Counted from the stretch's first letter, positions 30,502-43,470 are shown. The stretch is DNA of 64,000 nucleotides from Silurus meridionalis (GCF_014805685.1 NC_060906.1:3950112-4014111); one strand, 5' to 3'. Translations and numbers: made by a program. Notes: a model not told the origin generated them from the letters alone.

Positions 30502-30785
30502 TAAACTCACGTCTCGAGTCACAGGCTGTCGGTTCTTGAATTTTCATGTTTGATACCGTGGCTGCTCAACCAGCATTGCTGGTTCCGTATCCTAGTTCTG
30601 TTCTGTATGGATTACCTTCTTCCGCTGAGTTACTTTCATTTCTTTTGCTTTGTGACTTTCCTTTTCGTTGTGGATTACTGCCTTGAGCATATACTTTCAG
30701 TTCATGACTCTCCGTTTCTGAGTGAGTGTATTTGTTGAGTTGTTAATAAAGACTATGATTGACTTACCGCTCCATCAGCCTGACA

Positions 30786-31134
30786 CTCTTCCCTCTCCTT
30801 CTCATTTTCTCCTCTCTTCTTTTTCTTTTTTATTTTCTCTCCTCTCTCTTCCTTCTCCCTGATTATGTTTATATTCTGTTATTTTCTGATATTTAAAGGG
30901 CACTAATCCAAATAAAAATAGTTTAAAGTAAACGGAGAACTTTACATGTATAAGAAACAAAGTTATGATTTCACTTCCTGTATATCTTGAATGACAGGTG
31001 TCTCGTCAGAAGTGTTTCATTCCACTAATACCTCCTTTTACACTGTCTGAATCGTCCCTGTGTTTTAATTTTGTTTTGCATTTGTTTGTGTTTTCTAATT
31101 TTTAATTTGTGATTTGTTTGTGTTTTGCACTTCA

Positions 31135-31195
<61 letters not shown>

Positions 31196-31200
31196 ATTTC
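30786..31200. other. Pyrimidine-rich intron sequence with CT microsatellite
   Basis: CT-rich runs at about 30786-30855 and a CT microsatellite at about 31139-31192. No gene. Confidence 0.8.
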
Positions 31201-31269
31201 TAGTGGAAAGAACACACAGGATGTGTAATGTAGAATCTGAGAGAAGTGTGTTTCATTGTGTATCTGCAG

Positions 31270-31428
31270 GTTGTGTTAGTATCAGATGAAGGCTGTGCTT
31301 TCCTCGCTTCAGCTCTGAGATCAAACCCTCACACCTGAGAGAACTGAATCTGTCTGATAATAAGTGGAGACTCAGGGTGAAGTGTCTCTGATCTGAAGGA
31401 TGATGAACTACAAACTACAGACACTGGA
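31270..31428 (+). pseudogene. Degenerate LRR exon copy 5
   Basis: Follows TATCTGCAG and matches the LRR modules (GTATCAGATGAAGGCTGTGC, then CACACCTGAGAGAACTGAAT) but with several small deletions and a diverged 3' third. It ends near a GTGAGT donor (31429). The frame is not kept. It may be the last, variant LRR exon of this or a neighbouring NLR copy. Confidence 0.7.
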
Positions 31429-31429
31429 G

Positions 31430-32850
31430 TGAGTAATAATCTGTTTTATATAAACACTGAAACTAATGTAATGATTAGTTTTATTTACTACATCAGTGTT
31501 ATTTACTACATTAGCGCATTTACTACATTAGCATTATTTATTAGATGATGATCATCTTTTATTCCATGCCAAATATTGGATTTTACAGCTGGTTTACTCG
31601 GACAGTGCTTTATTTTACCACCTCCACATGTCATCATTAAATTCCTCAGCTGTTCAGTCTGCACTTTAATATCCATGTAGAAGAAAAACTCCACAGCAGT
31701 GATCTTTATTAAAAGCAGCAAAAACTCTACAGCCTGGGATTGGAGAAGTGCAGTGATGATGCAAATATCTGCTCATGTTCCTCTTCCATCTTCTGCACCT
31801 TCTCATTTGTTCTCACTAAATGTTCTACCAAAGATATTATATAAGCATGAAGAAATGTTGAAGGACAAATGATACACTGGAATCAAATCCTGGTTTCCTT
31901 GAAGCAGAGATAATTACCTGCTGCATCATCAAACACCACCTTCTAGTTTTCTGTTACTGATTCACTTCTTTCTTTTGTAGATTTTAATGATGATGAACAA
32001 TTGTGTGTGAAGACTCAGTGTTCCTGCATTTCCGTGTCTGCAAACCGAGAACACGTTTATCTACAGGATCTGAGGAGTTGATGTGAAAAGAGCAGAAGGA
32101 GTCAAATCACATGTATTACTTTGTCCTTTAGTTAGTATTTAATAGAGTTTCTATCTTTATGCTACAGGATCAGACCCAATCCATTCTTTATTTTCTCTGA
32201 TCTGATCTGATTTCTTACTAGTATCAGGTGATCAACCCAGTATGGGATCAGTGCCATCTTTAGTTCCTGCACACACACACACACACTGGATGTATATAAT
32301 ATGTATATGATGTATTATATAATATTTCCTACAAAACACCATAAAACTATAATCATTTATATAAAGTATAGAAGAAAAATAAAGAGTTTTATTTACTCTT
32401 CTTTCTTTCTTTCTGCACCACTTTTAAAAATTTCCCCACAAATAAAGTTTTATCTTAAAGGATTATTCTACAGAAGCATTGCATCACAATAAAAAATAAA
32501 TAATTGGGGCAGTCTGCAGGGAAGTTTTTCATAACACCGGATCTGACGTTAGCATTCTTTGCTGGAAGCGCCTCAGCAACCATGGAGATGATATCATATG
32601 GTTTAGCGCGATGACTGTAAATTAGTTTAATTATCTACTGGACATTTCTCACTGAGCTGCTCCTCCAGCTGATTCATTTACTTACAGTAAGTCTTGCTGT
32701 TTACAGGGAGTGTAAATTATTACAAGTTGTATTTTGAGGAAATATTTGAATTTAATTTGAAATAACAACTGTTAATGAACACAAAAAACTATTAATATCA
32801 AAGCTGAATAAAGTAGAGTTTTAGCTATTTTAGATATCTGTGTGCAGGTG
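31430..32850 (+). other. Sequence downstream of the LRR copies; possible NLR 3' end
   Basis: No secure coding sequence. An acceptor-like TTTCTTTTGTAG at about 31969-31980, followed by sequence rich in stops, could begin a 3' untranslated exon, but I cannot prove it. AT-rich sequence and short CA and CTTT repeats fill the rest. Confidence 0.35.
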
Positions 32851-32851
32851 A

Positions 32852-33900
32852 CTATTACTGTGCATAATTATTGGCAACAACAAAAACAAACATACCCATT
32901 TCAATTATTTATACAGTGAAACATAACATCTCACACAAATATACATGTCACACAAAACAAACAAAACAAACAGTGACCATATAGCCACCCAGAAGGATCA
33001 GCCTGCCATCCATGGATTCTGTCAGTGTTTTGATCTGTTCACCACAGGTGTTCAGCAACCACAGCCTCCCAGACACTGTTCAGAGGTGTGTTCCCTCCAA
33101 AATCGCATTTGATGATGGACCACAGGTTCAGAGTTCAGATCAGGTGAACAAGGACCATATCATTAGACCATACCCTTTCGCAAGCTGTGAGTACTGACTG
33201 ATGGAGCATTGTCCTGCATGAAAATCATGCTTGAAGGATGCAGACTTCTCCTGTACCACTGCTTGAAGAGGTGTCTTCCAGAAACTGGCAGTAGGACTGG
33301 GAGTTCAGCGACTCATCAAAAAGGAGCTCATCTTTGATGATCCAGAAACCAGTACTCACCTCCACCTTGCTGGCGTGAGTGGACTGGATCTGCCCTTTAC
33401 CAATCCAAAGGATCCATGCCCATCAAGACTCACCTCATTTCATCAGTCCATAAAACCAGAAAATCAGTCTTGAGATATTTCTTGGCCCAGTCTTACGTTT
33501 CAGCGTCTTGTTCAGTGGTGGACTTTCTGCCTTTCTTACCTTGGCCATGTCTCTGAGTATTGCAACATTGTGCAAACTCAGTGATGTTGCACCTGAAATC
33601 CAAACTGGTTCCATCTTCAGAAGTTGACTTTTCCTGTTCACGGGCAGTTATGCACGTTCCACACTCATGACCCTGTTGACTATTTTGAATGAAACGCTTG
33701 ATTCTGATCACGCTTTAGAAGCACATAAGACTGCTGCATCCCTCTGCAATATATCTCACAGACTTTCTGAGCCTGTCAAGTCCTTCTTTGACCCATTTGC
33801 CAAAGGAAAGGAAGTTGCAATTATGCACACCTGATATAGTGTTGATGCATTAGACCACATTCTCAATGAGATGCACATCACCATATGCTTAATTGTAGGC
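32852..33900 (-). mobile_element. Mariner-like DNA transposon, cut by the assembly gap
   Basis: It starts ACTATTACTGTGCATAATTATTGGCAAC, given here as the stretch from 32852 with TGTGCATAATTATTGGCA as its core, a terminal sequence I recognise from a common fish mariner-like family. The mirrored tail (AATTATGCACACCTGATAT) is seen near 33817. Minus-strand transposase remnants include KRFIQNSQQG (about 33690) and RDMAKVRKAE (about 33540). The frame is broken by many small deletions. The right end is probably inside the 100-N gap. Confidence 0.75.
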
Positions 33901-34000
33901 NNNNNNNNNNNNNNNNNNNNNNNNNNNNNNNNNNNNNNNNNNNNNNNNNNNNNNNNNNNNNNNNNNNNNNNNNNNNNNNNNNNNNNNNNNNNNNNNNNNN
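33901..34000. other. Assembly gap (100 N)
   Basis: Exactly 100 N, the usual placeholder for a gap of unknown size. It separates a mariner-like element from an L2 LINE, so both ends are missing. Confidence 1.
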
Positions 34001-36625
34001 AGGCGGAGTAGCAGCTATTTATAATAATAATCTAACGTCACACAAAGACTAAACACAAATGTAAAACATTTGAAGTTCTCTACACCAACATAAAATATTC
34101 AGTGTCTGAAAGCAGGTCAAGTCAGTTAATTCCACTAATTATTATTTATAGACCCCAGGCTACTCTGATTTTCTGATAGAATTTGCAGATTTCATTACAA
34201 ATCTAGCTACTTCTTTAGACAAAGCATTAATTGTTGGAGACTTTAATATTCATTTTGATAATCAGGAAGACTCCTTAAGAGCAGCAGTTGTGTCCATTCT
34301 AGATTCAGTCGGAATTAATCAGAATGTTATAGGACCCACTCATAGTGGTGGACACACTCTCGACTTGTTGTTAACATTTGGATTAAAAATAAAAACTTAG
34401 TCATAATTCCACAGTCTGAAGCTATTTCAGACCATTATCTCATCTCTTTAAAATTTGCCTTAGTCATGCATTTCACCTCTGCGTTACCGTGTTAAGCGTA
34501 CTTTCACGTCAGCTACAGCAGCGCGTTTATTAATAATCTTCCGATATTACGATATTAGATAGATCTCCGTCAGACCCAGAGCTCGACTGGGCCACTGAAC
34601 ATCTAGAAACAACGTTACGTTACACTCTAGATGATGTAGCTCCCTTAAGACCAAAATGATCAGGAGAAAAAATTAGCACAGTGGTATAATGATCATACAC
34701 GCACCTTAAAACAGACCACTGAAAACTAGGCGTAAATGGCGTCAAACAAAATTAACAGTATTTCAAATAGCATGGAAGGAGAGCCTCCTAAATTATAGAA
34801 AATCTCTTAGTGCTGCCAGATCAGCATATTTCTCCACCCTCATAGAAAATAACAAGCATAATCCTAGATTTTTATTCAGCACGGTAGCAAAATTAACAGG
34901 GAATAAAAGCACTGCTACATACACCATCAATAGGTAGTAATGATTTCATGAACTTTTTAATAATAAAATTGAAAACATCAGGCAAGAAATCCAGACGGTT
35001 AATATAAATCCAAATTATTTTACAAGTAACCCTGTAGACAGCAGTGTCATTATAGCAGACAATCAACTACAAAGCTTCACTACTATTCATGAGAGTGACT
35101 TAATTTCATTAATCTCCTCATCAAAATCATCAACCTGCATTCGATCCCTTGCCTACAAGTTTCTTTAAACAGATAGCTCAGAGGTAATCAAACCTGTTTT
35201 AAAAATAATTAACTCTTCCATTAGCACTGGTTATGTACCAAAATCCTTCAAACTGGCAGTTATCCACCCCTTATTAAGAAACCTGACCTTGACCCATGTC
35301 AGTTGTCCAACTACAGACCGATATCAAATCTCCCTTTATATCCAAAATTTTAGAAAAGGTTGTAGCAGCAGTTATGCTCACATCTGCTTATGAATAACAT
35401 TTTTGAAATGTATCAGTCAGGATTTGCCTCATCATAGCACAGAGAGGCGCTAGTTAAGGTGGTAAATGACCTGTTATTGGCCTCTGATCAGGTTTTGTCT
35501 CCTTACTTGTTTTGCTCGACCTTAGTGCAGCTTTTGACACCATTGATCACACTATACTGCTTGCTAGACTTGAGAATGTTGTAGGAATAAAGGAACAGCT
35601 CTCTCTTGGCTCAGGTCTTATTTGACTGATCGCTATCAGTTTGTGGATGTAAATGGTGAGTTCTCCACACTCTATGAGGTAAAGTTTGGTGTTCCTCAAG
35701 GATCTGTCTTAGGCCCACTGCTTTTCTCTTTATATATGCTGCCTCTTGGTGAAATTATTCATAAACATGGGATTCGCTTCCATTGCTATGCTGATGACAC
35801 ACAGCTGTATATTTCAGCAAAGCCAGATGAGAGATCAGCTTAACAATGTTGAGAAGTGTGTAAAGGACATTAGACAGTGGATGCTTAATAACTTTCTTCT
35901 GCTCAACTCAGATAAGACGGAAGTACTTTTACTAGGACCACATGCAGCTAGAAGTAAACTTTCCGATTACGTAGCATCTCTGGATGGTGTTTCTGTTTCA
36001 GCATGTACAGCTGTCAAAGACCTTGGTGTGATTATTGACCCAGTCTTTCCTTTGAGTCTCACGTGAATAATATCACCAGAATCCTTCTTTCACCTTAGAA
36101 ATATTGCTAAGATTAGAAATATGATGTCGTTACAGGATGCAGAAAACTAGTTCATGCTTTTGTTACTTCTAGATTAGACTACTGTAACGCTTTACTGTCT
36201 GGGTGTGCGGTAAGTGCATCAATAAGCTTCAGTTAATCCAGAATGCAGCAGCAAGGGTCCTCACTAGATCTAGGAAATATGACCACATCACCCCTGTTTT
36301 AATCAGTCTACACTGGCTCCCAATCAAATCTCGCATTGACTATAAAATATTACTACTGACGTATAAAGCACTCAATGGTCTCGCACCGCAGTATCTGAGT
36401 GAACTTCTGTACCAGTATGATCCTCCACGCCTACTTAGATCAAAAGGTGCTGGCTATCTGTTGGTTCCTCAAATAATGAAGACTACAGCAGGGGGCAGAT
36501 CTTTCTCTTATAAAGCCCCACAGTTATGGAACAGCCTTCCAATCAGTGTTCGGGACTCAGACACAGTCTCAGTGTTCAAGTCGAGGTTGAAAACGTATTT
36601 ATTTAGTCAAGCCTTTTATCAGTAG
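34001..36625 (+). pseudogene. L2 ORF2: endonuclease and reverse transcriptase
   Basis: The endonuclease part has LIVGDFNIHFD (about 34229) and THSGGHTLDLLLT (about 34342). RT has [19 protein letters not shown] (about 35695) and [12 protein letters not shown] (about 35781), which contains the catalytic Asp pair. The C-terminal part is intact from 36203, with LQLIQNAAARVLT and HWLPIKSRIDYKILLLTYKA. Upstream of about 36200 the frame breaks repeatedly through one- or two-base losses, while the last 420 bp are clean. That contrast could be decay or uneven sequence accuracy. The intact protein would nick DNA and copy the RNA in place. Confidence 0.88.
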
Positions 36626-36905
36626 ATTTCTCTTAGGTAAAGGCACAGATCTGGAGGGAACATGGATATAGAGTGTTTGGTGAACTGGTATATTTGTATG
36701 CTGTCGTCCCTCACATTCACGTTCACTCAGGTTTGTTGACGGTGGTGTGGTGGGTCGTCTCTTATCCCAGAGATCCCTCATGTCTGTGTTACCTTCTGGT
36801 TCTCCCTTTTAGTTATGCTGCCATAGCGAGTCTTGCGAGTCCAAACTGCACAGTGACATTAATGTAAAATAGTTACATAATAATCCATATCCTTCTCTTC
36901 CCGTC

Positions 36906-36948
<43 letters not shown>

Positions 36949-37425
36949 GTCGAGTTAAACATGCTCCTGAGGCTCCAGTGACCAGTGTTCCTGCCCCTCT
37001 CCCCTCCTTGGATCTTCACACTTCTGTGCAGCTCGGGACGGTCTCTTAATTCGGAGTAGAGCGGGTGCTTTGAGGACGGATTGGACTGTAGTTGGTGTCG
37101 GCGGTCTGCTGCACTGACTCGGGAGTGCAGTTTGCTTCTGATCATCATCACTGTACCCCACAACATTGTATATCTGCTTCAAATGGACATTTGGTGCAAC
37201 CCAGATGAGGATGGGTTCCCTCTTGAGTCTGGTTCCTCTCAAGGTTTCTTCCTTATGCCATCTCGGGAGTTTTCCTTGCCACAGTTGCTCATCAGGGACA
37301 AACTACTTACAAAGAACATATTTATGTTTAATCACCACATTATCTGTGTAAAGCTGCTTTGAGACAATGTTCATTGTTAAAAGCGCTATACAAATAAAAA
37401 TGAATTGAATTGAATTGAATTAGAT
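34001..37425 (+). mobile_element. L2-clade LINE, 5' end lost at the gap
   Basis: Order: endonuclease, reverse transcriptase, C-terminal domain, untranslated region, then a tail of ATTGA units (about 37407-37425). The 3' region carries the TTGAGACAATGTTC and AGCGCTATACAAATAAAAA motifs found inverted at 22386-23084 and near 5800. A CT microsatellite lies at 36908-36947. Confidence 0.92.
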
Positions 37426-37479
37426 AGATTTTTTTAGACATTTGAGATTAAATAAAAATCTAAAATTCAGCGATTTTTG

Positions 37480-39217
37480 TAGTAGTAAAATGAGACATGA
37501 GACATTGCAGTAGCATTAATTTGCAGCAGCTCATTTTATTTAATTTAATAAATTATATGTTTATGAAGAAAAATAAGTATATTCTTTTACTAATTTGATG
37601 TATTTAAACTTTTGAAACACACTTACAAATGTCTAAAAGTAACTGTGGTGTTTGAATCTATATAAATCAACTTGTTTCCGGGGAGGGTATTTTTGCTATG
37701 TTTCCACACGGACGGTTTTACTAGTCGGACCTGTGCTTCATGGCAGATTTTAGTGCTAATTTGAGACTTGGCGCATCAGAAAAATCAAATGTTTAGTGTT
37801 TATTTTTTCTGTGGATTTATTTTTTAAATATCCGACTAAAGAAAGAACGTCGTGAATAAATTTGTGTTGCGTTTAAAGTTTTAATTTCACTCTTTTTATA
37901 TTTATGTTTAATAAAATTAGATGAGTTCTCAGTGAATCATGAATAATTAGGCAAATAATAAAATTACAATTAATGCTTAATCTGGAAAATTATGTAAATA
38001 AACAAACAGTAACAGATAAAATTTATATTAAATATTTATTTGTGTTTGTTTTATTTATTTATTTATTTTTGTTTTTTAAATGAAAGTAATTAAAAGTGTG
38101 TGATTCTTTGGTTTATCCTTTCGTTTTCATATATTTATATATTCTTAATAAATATGAATGACTTCTCAGTAAATCATAAATAATGTATATAATATTGATG
38201 CCTGTAATTTATAGTTACTGTATAAATTTGTTGTTCTGATATATAAGTAGTTACTGATACATTGATTGATGATTACATTTAATAAATACATTCGAGTAAT
38301 CAGAAACTTCTTTATTTTAGCCAATTTTATATATATTTCAATGATTCAATTATTTAATTAGATTATTATAGTATTTTATTATTATATATTTTTAATTACA
38401 CTTAATTTTATATTAAAATTAATATATATATATATATATATATTTAGTATTTTATTTATTTATGTTTATTATTTGATGTATAAAAATAGCCTTAATAATA
38501 GACGTTGTTAAATTGTTTTTTAGATGAATGTAACTTCAATGCAACACATTTATTCACGACGTGTATAAATGTACCACGGTACCACATGAATGTGTGTGTG
38601 TACACACACACACACACAATAACAAAGAATCACTTTTAATTACTTTTACTTAAAAAACAAAACAAAACAGTTAATAGAACAAAAAGACAAAGGAATATTT
38701 TTTAACACGTTTCATAGAATTCAATCTTGTACAGATTTTTAAAAAGGAACAAAATGTATGTAGTAATTTATCTAGTATATATTATTGTCAATAAGTATAA
38801 ATAGGATAGCTATTAAATAGAATATAGAATATAGAATAGAAACAATGATTTCATTAATTGTTTTTTTTATTATTTGCTTAATTATTCATGATTAACTTAT
38901 TAAACATAGATATAAAAAAAGCGAAATTAAAACATTAAATGCAACACAAATTTATTCACGATGTCCTTTATTTAGTCGGATATTTAAAATAAATCCACAG
39001 TAAAATAAAACTAAATATTTGTTTTACTGATGCGCCAAGTCTCAAATCAAAACTAAAATTTGCCATGAAGCGCAGGTCCGACAAGTAAAACCGTCCGTGT
39101 GGAAACAGAGCAAAATGCCAAAAGTACCGCTCGACAAGTTGCAATGTCTTATATCACCACTAGATGGTAGCATTTTACTAATACAAAAAGTTTTGATAGA
39201 TAGATAGATAGATAGAG

Positions 39218-39253
<36 letters not shown>

Positions 39254-39313
39254 GATAGATAGATAGATGATAGATAGATAGATAGATAGATAACAAAGGG
39301 TGAAATTAAAACC

Positions 39314-39382
<69 letters not shown>

Positions 39383-39744
39383 GTAAATGCAGGAATTGGT
39401 TACAGAATTTTTTTTATATAAGTCAAACATTTATATTTGAATTATTATTTATTAATTTTATTACATTACTTATACATTATTATATTATTTTAGATTTTAT
39501 TATTAAAATAATACAATAAAAATATAATGTGGATCATAATTTTAATTCTTTTTATATTAAATAAATATATTTATTATTATGGATATTATTTATTTATGTT
39601 CAATATTTAACGATAAAAATAGATGCTAATAAAACCATGCCAAATATTTTTAGATGGTATTTGATTAATTATTTATGATTTACTGAGAAGTCATTTATTT
39701 TTATTAAAATATAAATAAATATAAAAAAATAAAATGTTTAAAAC

Positions 39745-39775
<31 letters not shown>

Positions 39776-40235
39776 TTAAAACCATTTTTATTATATTTAT
39801 TTCTTTAAATAAAATAAATATTTTCCATTATTTTCATTTTAACACAAGTTTATTCATGATCCTTTCTTTAATCGGATATTTAAAAAAATAAATCCACAGA
39901 AAAATAAACACTAAATGTTTGTTTTTACTGATGCGCCAAGTCTCAAATCAGCACTAAAATCTTACATAAAGCGCAGGTCCGACAAGTAAAACCGTCCGTG
40001 TGGAAACAAAAAAAAAAAAAAGTCCGACAAGTTGATTTATATAGATTCAAACACCACAATTATTTTAAAACATTTATAAGTGTATTTTAAAAGGTTTAAT
40101 ACATTATATTAACGAAAAATATATTCATTTTGTTTATAAATTATTTATTTTAATTAAATAAAATGTGCTGCTGGACTTCAATGCTACTGCAATGTCTTAT
40201 TTAACCACTAGATGGTAGCATTTTATTATTACAAA
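37480..40235. repeat. Large imperfect inverted repeat with AT-rich centre
   Basis: The left arm (about 37480-38190) recurs inverted at about 39640-40235. Shared landmarks are CCACACGGACGGTTTTACT (37705) against CCGTCCGTGTGG (near 39995), TGATGCGCCAAGTCTCAAAT (39930) against its complement near 37765, and GACTTCTCAGTAAATCATAA (38160) against its complement near 39680. A third, partial copy in the right-arm orientation lies at about 38860-39195. There is no coding capacity. It may be two or three copies of a non-autonomous element in opposite orientations, or a foldback element. Confidence 0.8.
39196..39379. repeat. TAGA and TA microsatellites
   Basis: About 97 bp of TAGA/TAGATGA units (39196-39292) and about 60 bp of TA (39318-39379). 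An A run of about 24 lies further on, near 39747. Confidence 0.95.
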
Positions 40236-40314
40236 AATCACCGATGTTCAGTTCAAATTTCATTAAAATTACACAAAGTGTACAAAAGTTCAAATAAGTT
40301 TGCCAAAAAGTTAT

Positions 40315-40316
40315 CA

Positions 40317-40391
<75 letters not shown>
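40315..40391. repeat. ATCT microsatellite upstream of a LINE
   Basis: About 19 near-perfect ATCT units. The same unit forms the 3' tail of the LINE that follows (42699-42778). Confidence 0.96.
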
Positions 40392-40399
40392 AATTTAAC

Positions 40400-42708
40400 T
40401 TTTATTAATTAATTTATCTATTCATTTAATAATCTGTTTTGGACCATATTAACACGTGCATTGACAATGTCACTACTGTCAAACACGTGAAATGCTTTCC
40501 TAACCAGAAGCCGTGGATGAACTCTGAAGTCCGTCTCCTGTTGAAAGCAAGAGATGCTGCCTTTAAATCTGGCAGTGCAAACTACAACAGAGCCAGGTCC
40601 AACCTGAAAAGGGCATCAGGAAAGCAAAGCTCACATTTAAATGCCACATAGAAGAGCACTTCCACAACTCTGACCCCAGATGCATGTGGAAAGGCATCCA
40701 GTCAATCACGGACTACAAACCCACAGCTCAACCAACCAGCAGTGCCTTCCAACCGAACGAACTTAATCACTTTTTTGCTCGTTTTGACCAAAGCACAGGA
40801 CATTTTACACCAACCACGGACTCTGCTACTGCTTACAGCCCACTTTCAATCTCAACAACGGACGTCTATTCAGTGTTCAGCAGAGTGGATGCACGAAGGC
40901 AGCTGGCCCGGACGGCATACCGGACGTGTTCTCAGAGCATGCGCTGGACAACTGGCACAGGTTTTACTGACATTTTCAACCTGTCACTGGCCCAAGCCAC
41001 GGTACCAACATGCCTGAAGACCACTACTATCATACCAGTGCCTAAGCACTCAGCTGCTAAATGCCTGAATGACTTTCGCCCGGTTGCACTCACCCCCATT
41101 GCTATGAAGTGCTTTGAGAAACTGGTCCTGAATCACCTCACTGCGGGCCTACCACCTACACTGGACCCATACCAGTTTGCCTATCGCCCGAACAGGTCAA
41201 CAGAGGATGCAGTTTCCACAGCTCTTCATTCTGCTCTCACCCACCTGGATAAAAGCAACACGTACATCAGAATGCTGTTCATTGACTTTAGCTCTGCGTT
41301 CAATACAGTCCTCCCACTGTACTGATCACTAAGCTCAGTGAACTGGGTATCTGCACCTCCACTTGCAGATGGATTCTGGACTTTCTCACCAACAGACCTC
41401 AATCTGTCAGGTTGGGAAACCAGGTATCCTCAACCTAATTCTGAACACTGGCATACCGCAGGGCTGTGTTCTGAGCCCACTGCTCTACTCCCTGTTCACC
41501 CACGATTGTGCTCCTCTGTATAACTCCAACATCTTCATCAAGTATGCAGATGACACCACCGTGGTCGGCCAGATCGACAACAACGGCGAATCGGCCTACA
41601 GGAAGAGATCCGTAATCTGGCAGCATGGTGTGCCACCAACAACCTGACTCTCAACGCCACAAAGACCAAAGAGCTCATTGTGGACTTCCGAAATCCAACA
41701 GCAGGAGACATCTACCAGTCAACATCAATGGAACCGAGGTAGAGCGAGTCTCAGCTTTAAGTTCCTGGGAGTTCACATCTCTGAGGATCTGTCCTGGCAG
41801 CAGAACACGTCAGCTCTGGTAAAAAAAGCACAACAACGCCTGTACTTCTTGAGAAGTCTCAAGAAATCTCATCTGTCCCGGGATTTTAACGAGCTTCTAC
41901 CGCTGCATCATTGAGAGCATCCTGACCAACTCCATCACTGTATGGTACGGAGGCTCCACTGTGTGTGAACGTAAAGCACTGCAAAGGGTGGTCAAAACCG
42001 CCCAACGCATCACTGGCACCCAACTACCTGCCATTGAACACCTTCACCACAGCAGATGTCTGCAGAGCTCACAGCATCATCAAGGACTCTTCACATCCCA
42101 GTCATAAACTGTTTAACCTCCTTCCATCACGAAGGAGATACAGAAACTTACGCACCAGAACCAGCAGGTTCAGGGACAGCTTTTTTCCATCCACCATCAC
42201 ACTACTGAACTCAACACTACACCGCTAAATCACTACAAAACAAACATAAACAAAAGACTGTATATAACCTCTGTACAATACATGTACATACTTCATATTA
42301 TATCTTTTCACTCCTCATTACATCTGCACTTTTATATCTGTATGTATACTTATCATCACTGTACATTCTGCCCAACATTTCACATTAATCTGTGTATATA
42401 ATGTATGTGTATATATTTATATATATATATATTTTTATATATAGTAGACTGTTTATTCAGCTTGCTACTCCTTACTGCCATAACCCTGTGATCTGTAACC
42501 TTCATAGCCTTTATATTTATTCACTGTATATACCTCATATATATACCACTGTAAATATGCCAGATAGTTATCTGCACTGTAAATATGCTAGATATTTATC
42601 TGCACTTTTGCACAACTGCTACATTTTGCACTTCTGGTAGATGCCAAACTGCATTTCGTTGCTGTGTACCTGTACAATGCAATGACAATAAAGTGTATCT
42701 ATCTATCT

Positions 42709-42779
<71 letters not shown>
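40400..42779 (+). mobile_element. Rex1/CR1-like LINE, 5' truncated
   Basis: Reverse transcriptase sequence runs from about 40440 to 42225. It is followed by an AT-rich untranslated region, a terminal AATGACAATAAAGTG (about 42681) and an ATCT-unit tail. The fish-type C-terminal motif HKLFNLLPSRRRYRN is present. The endonuclease is missing, so it is 5' truncated. The Rex1/CR1 label is from memory of fish elements. Confidence 0.85.
40439..42228 (+). pseudogene. Rex1/CR1-like reverse transcriptase
   Basis: Pieces in several frames: KPWMNSEVRLLLKARDAAF (40503), CLNDFRPVALTPIAMKCFEK (about 41061), YRPNRSTEDAV (about 41181), [12 protein letters not shown] (about 41281), GCVLSPLLYSLFTHDC (about 41464) and the catalytic KYADDTTVVG (about 41540), then FLGVHISEDLSW (about 41765) and the C-terminal RDSFFPSTITLLNSTLHR up to 42228. 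Small frameshifts separate the blocks, so no active protein is expected. The residues needed for catalysis are still present. Confidence 0.86.
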
Positions 42780-43470
42780 ATAGGACTTTTCTTTCTTATT
42801 TATTTATTTATTTATATATAATAAATTAATATTATTTCTATAATTTATTAATAAATTAATTAATCAGTGGTGCTGATGTCATTGTAAGAAGATCACAAGG
42901 TCCATTGTGATTTTCCTCGGAAATAGAACAGTTCATTATTATAGATGGAACAATCCTTAATGGAACAAAAACTGTTCAATCAGGTGAAGAAGTTGTGTTT
43001 AGAAGCTGTAGAATGAAACAGTTTGTGATGCAGTAAATCACAGCAGACTTTATAAATATAACACTGCAAATGTGTAGTTGATAAGATAGATCATTACATT
43101 CTAGTTTCTTTATTTGTTTTCACATTTAATCATGCAAGAAATAGGAGATTTGTGATATTTAGTTCTGATTTGTTTTAAGTTACCAAAATGTCAGTAGCAC
43201 TTTTAATAAATTTGCTCTCAGACAAAGCTGATTTTCCAAATTAGGTTTATTCTGGTCATCAGGTCGCCAATAAAAAGTATTTTGTTCTTTTTAGTTATTC
43301 AGCTGTGTTTACGTGTCCAGTGTCCAAGGGCTGTGTTTAATGTCAATCACTGACTTAAGCTAAGAGGCTTTGAAAACCCAGTACATTTGCTTGATTGACA
43401 AAAAGCAGGGACAAAGTCATTTGGACACAATTGGACAGAACCACAGATCACCTCACAAGTGAAATGATAA
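42780..43470. other. AT-rich intergenic sequence
   Basis: No gene or named repeat seen. Confidence 0.5.

Larger units (their letters stand above)
28844..30785 (+). mobile_element. Solo LTR (TGTCAG...CTGACA family) split by a Tc1/mariner element
   Basis: 28844-28983 and 30502-30785 match the LTR at 53033-53437: the start TGTCAGAGAT, CGACAGCTG, GACTATATA, then GAGTCACAGGCTGTCGG, GATACCGTGGCTGCTC and the end CAGCCTGACA. No internal region is attached, so it is a solo LTR. CTCT flanks both ends, but in a simple-sequence context, so the target duplication is weak. Many small deletions separate it from the 53-kb LTR. Confidence 0.85.

Noticed and set aside
39196..39292. TAGA array and the ATCT arrays as CRISPR or regulatory arrays
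   Set aside because: Simple tetranucleotide microsatellites without spacers.
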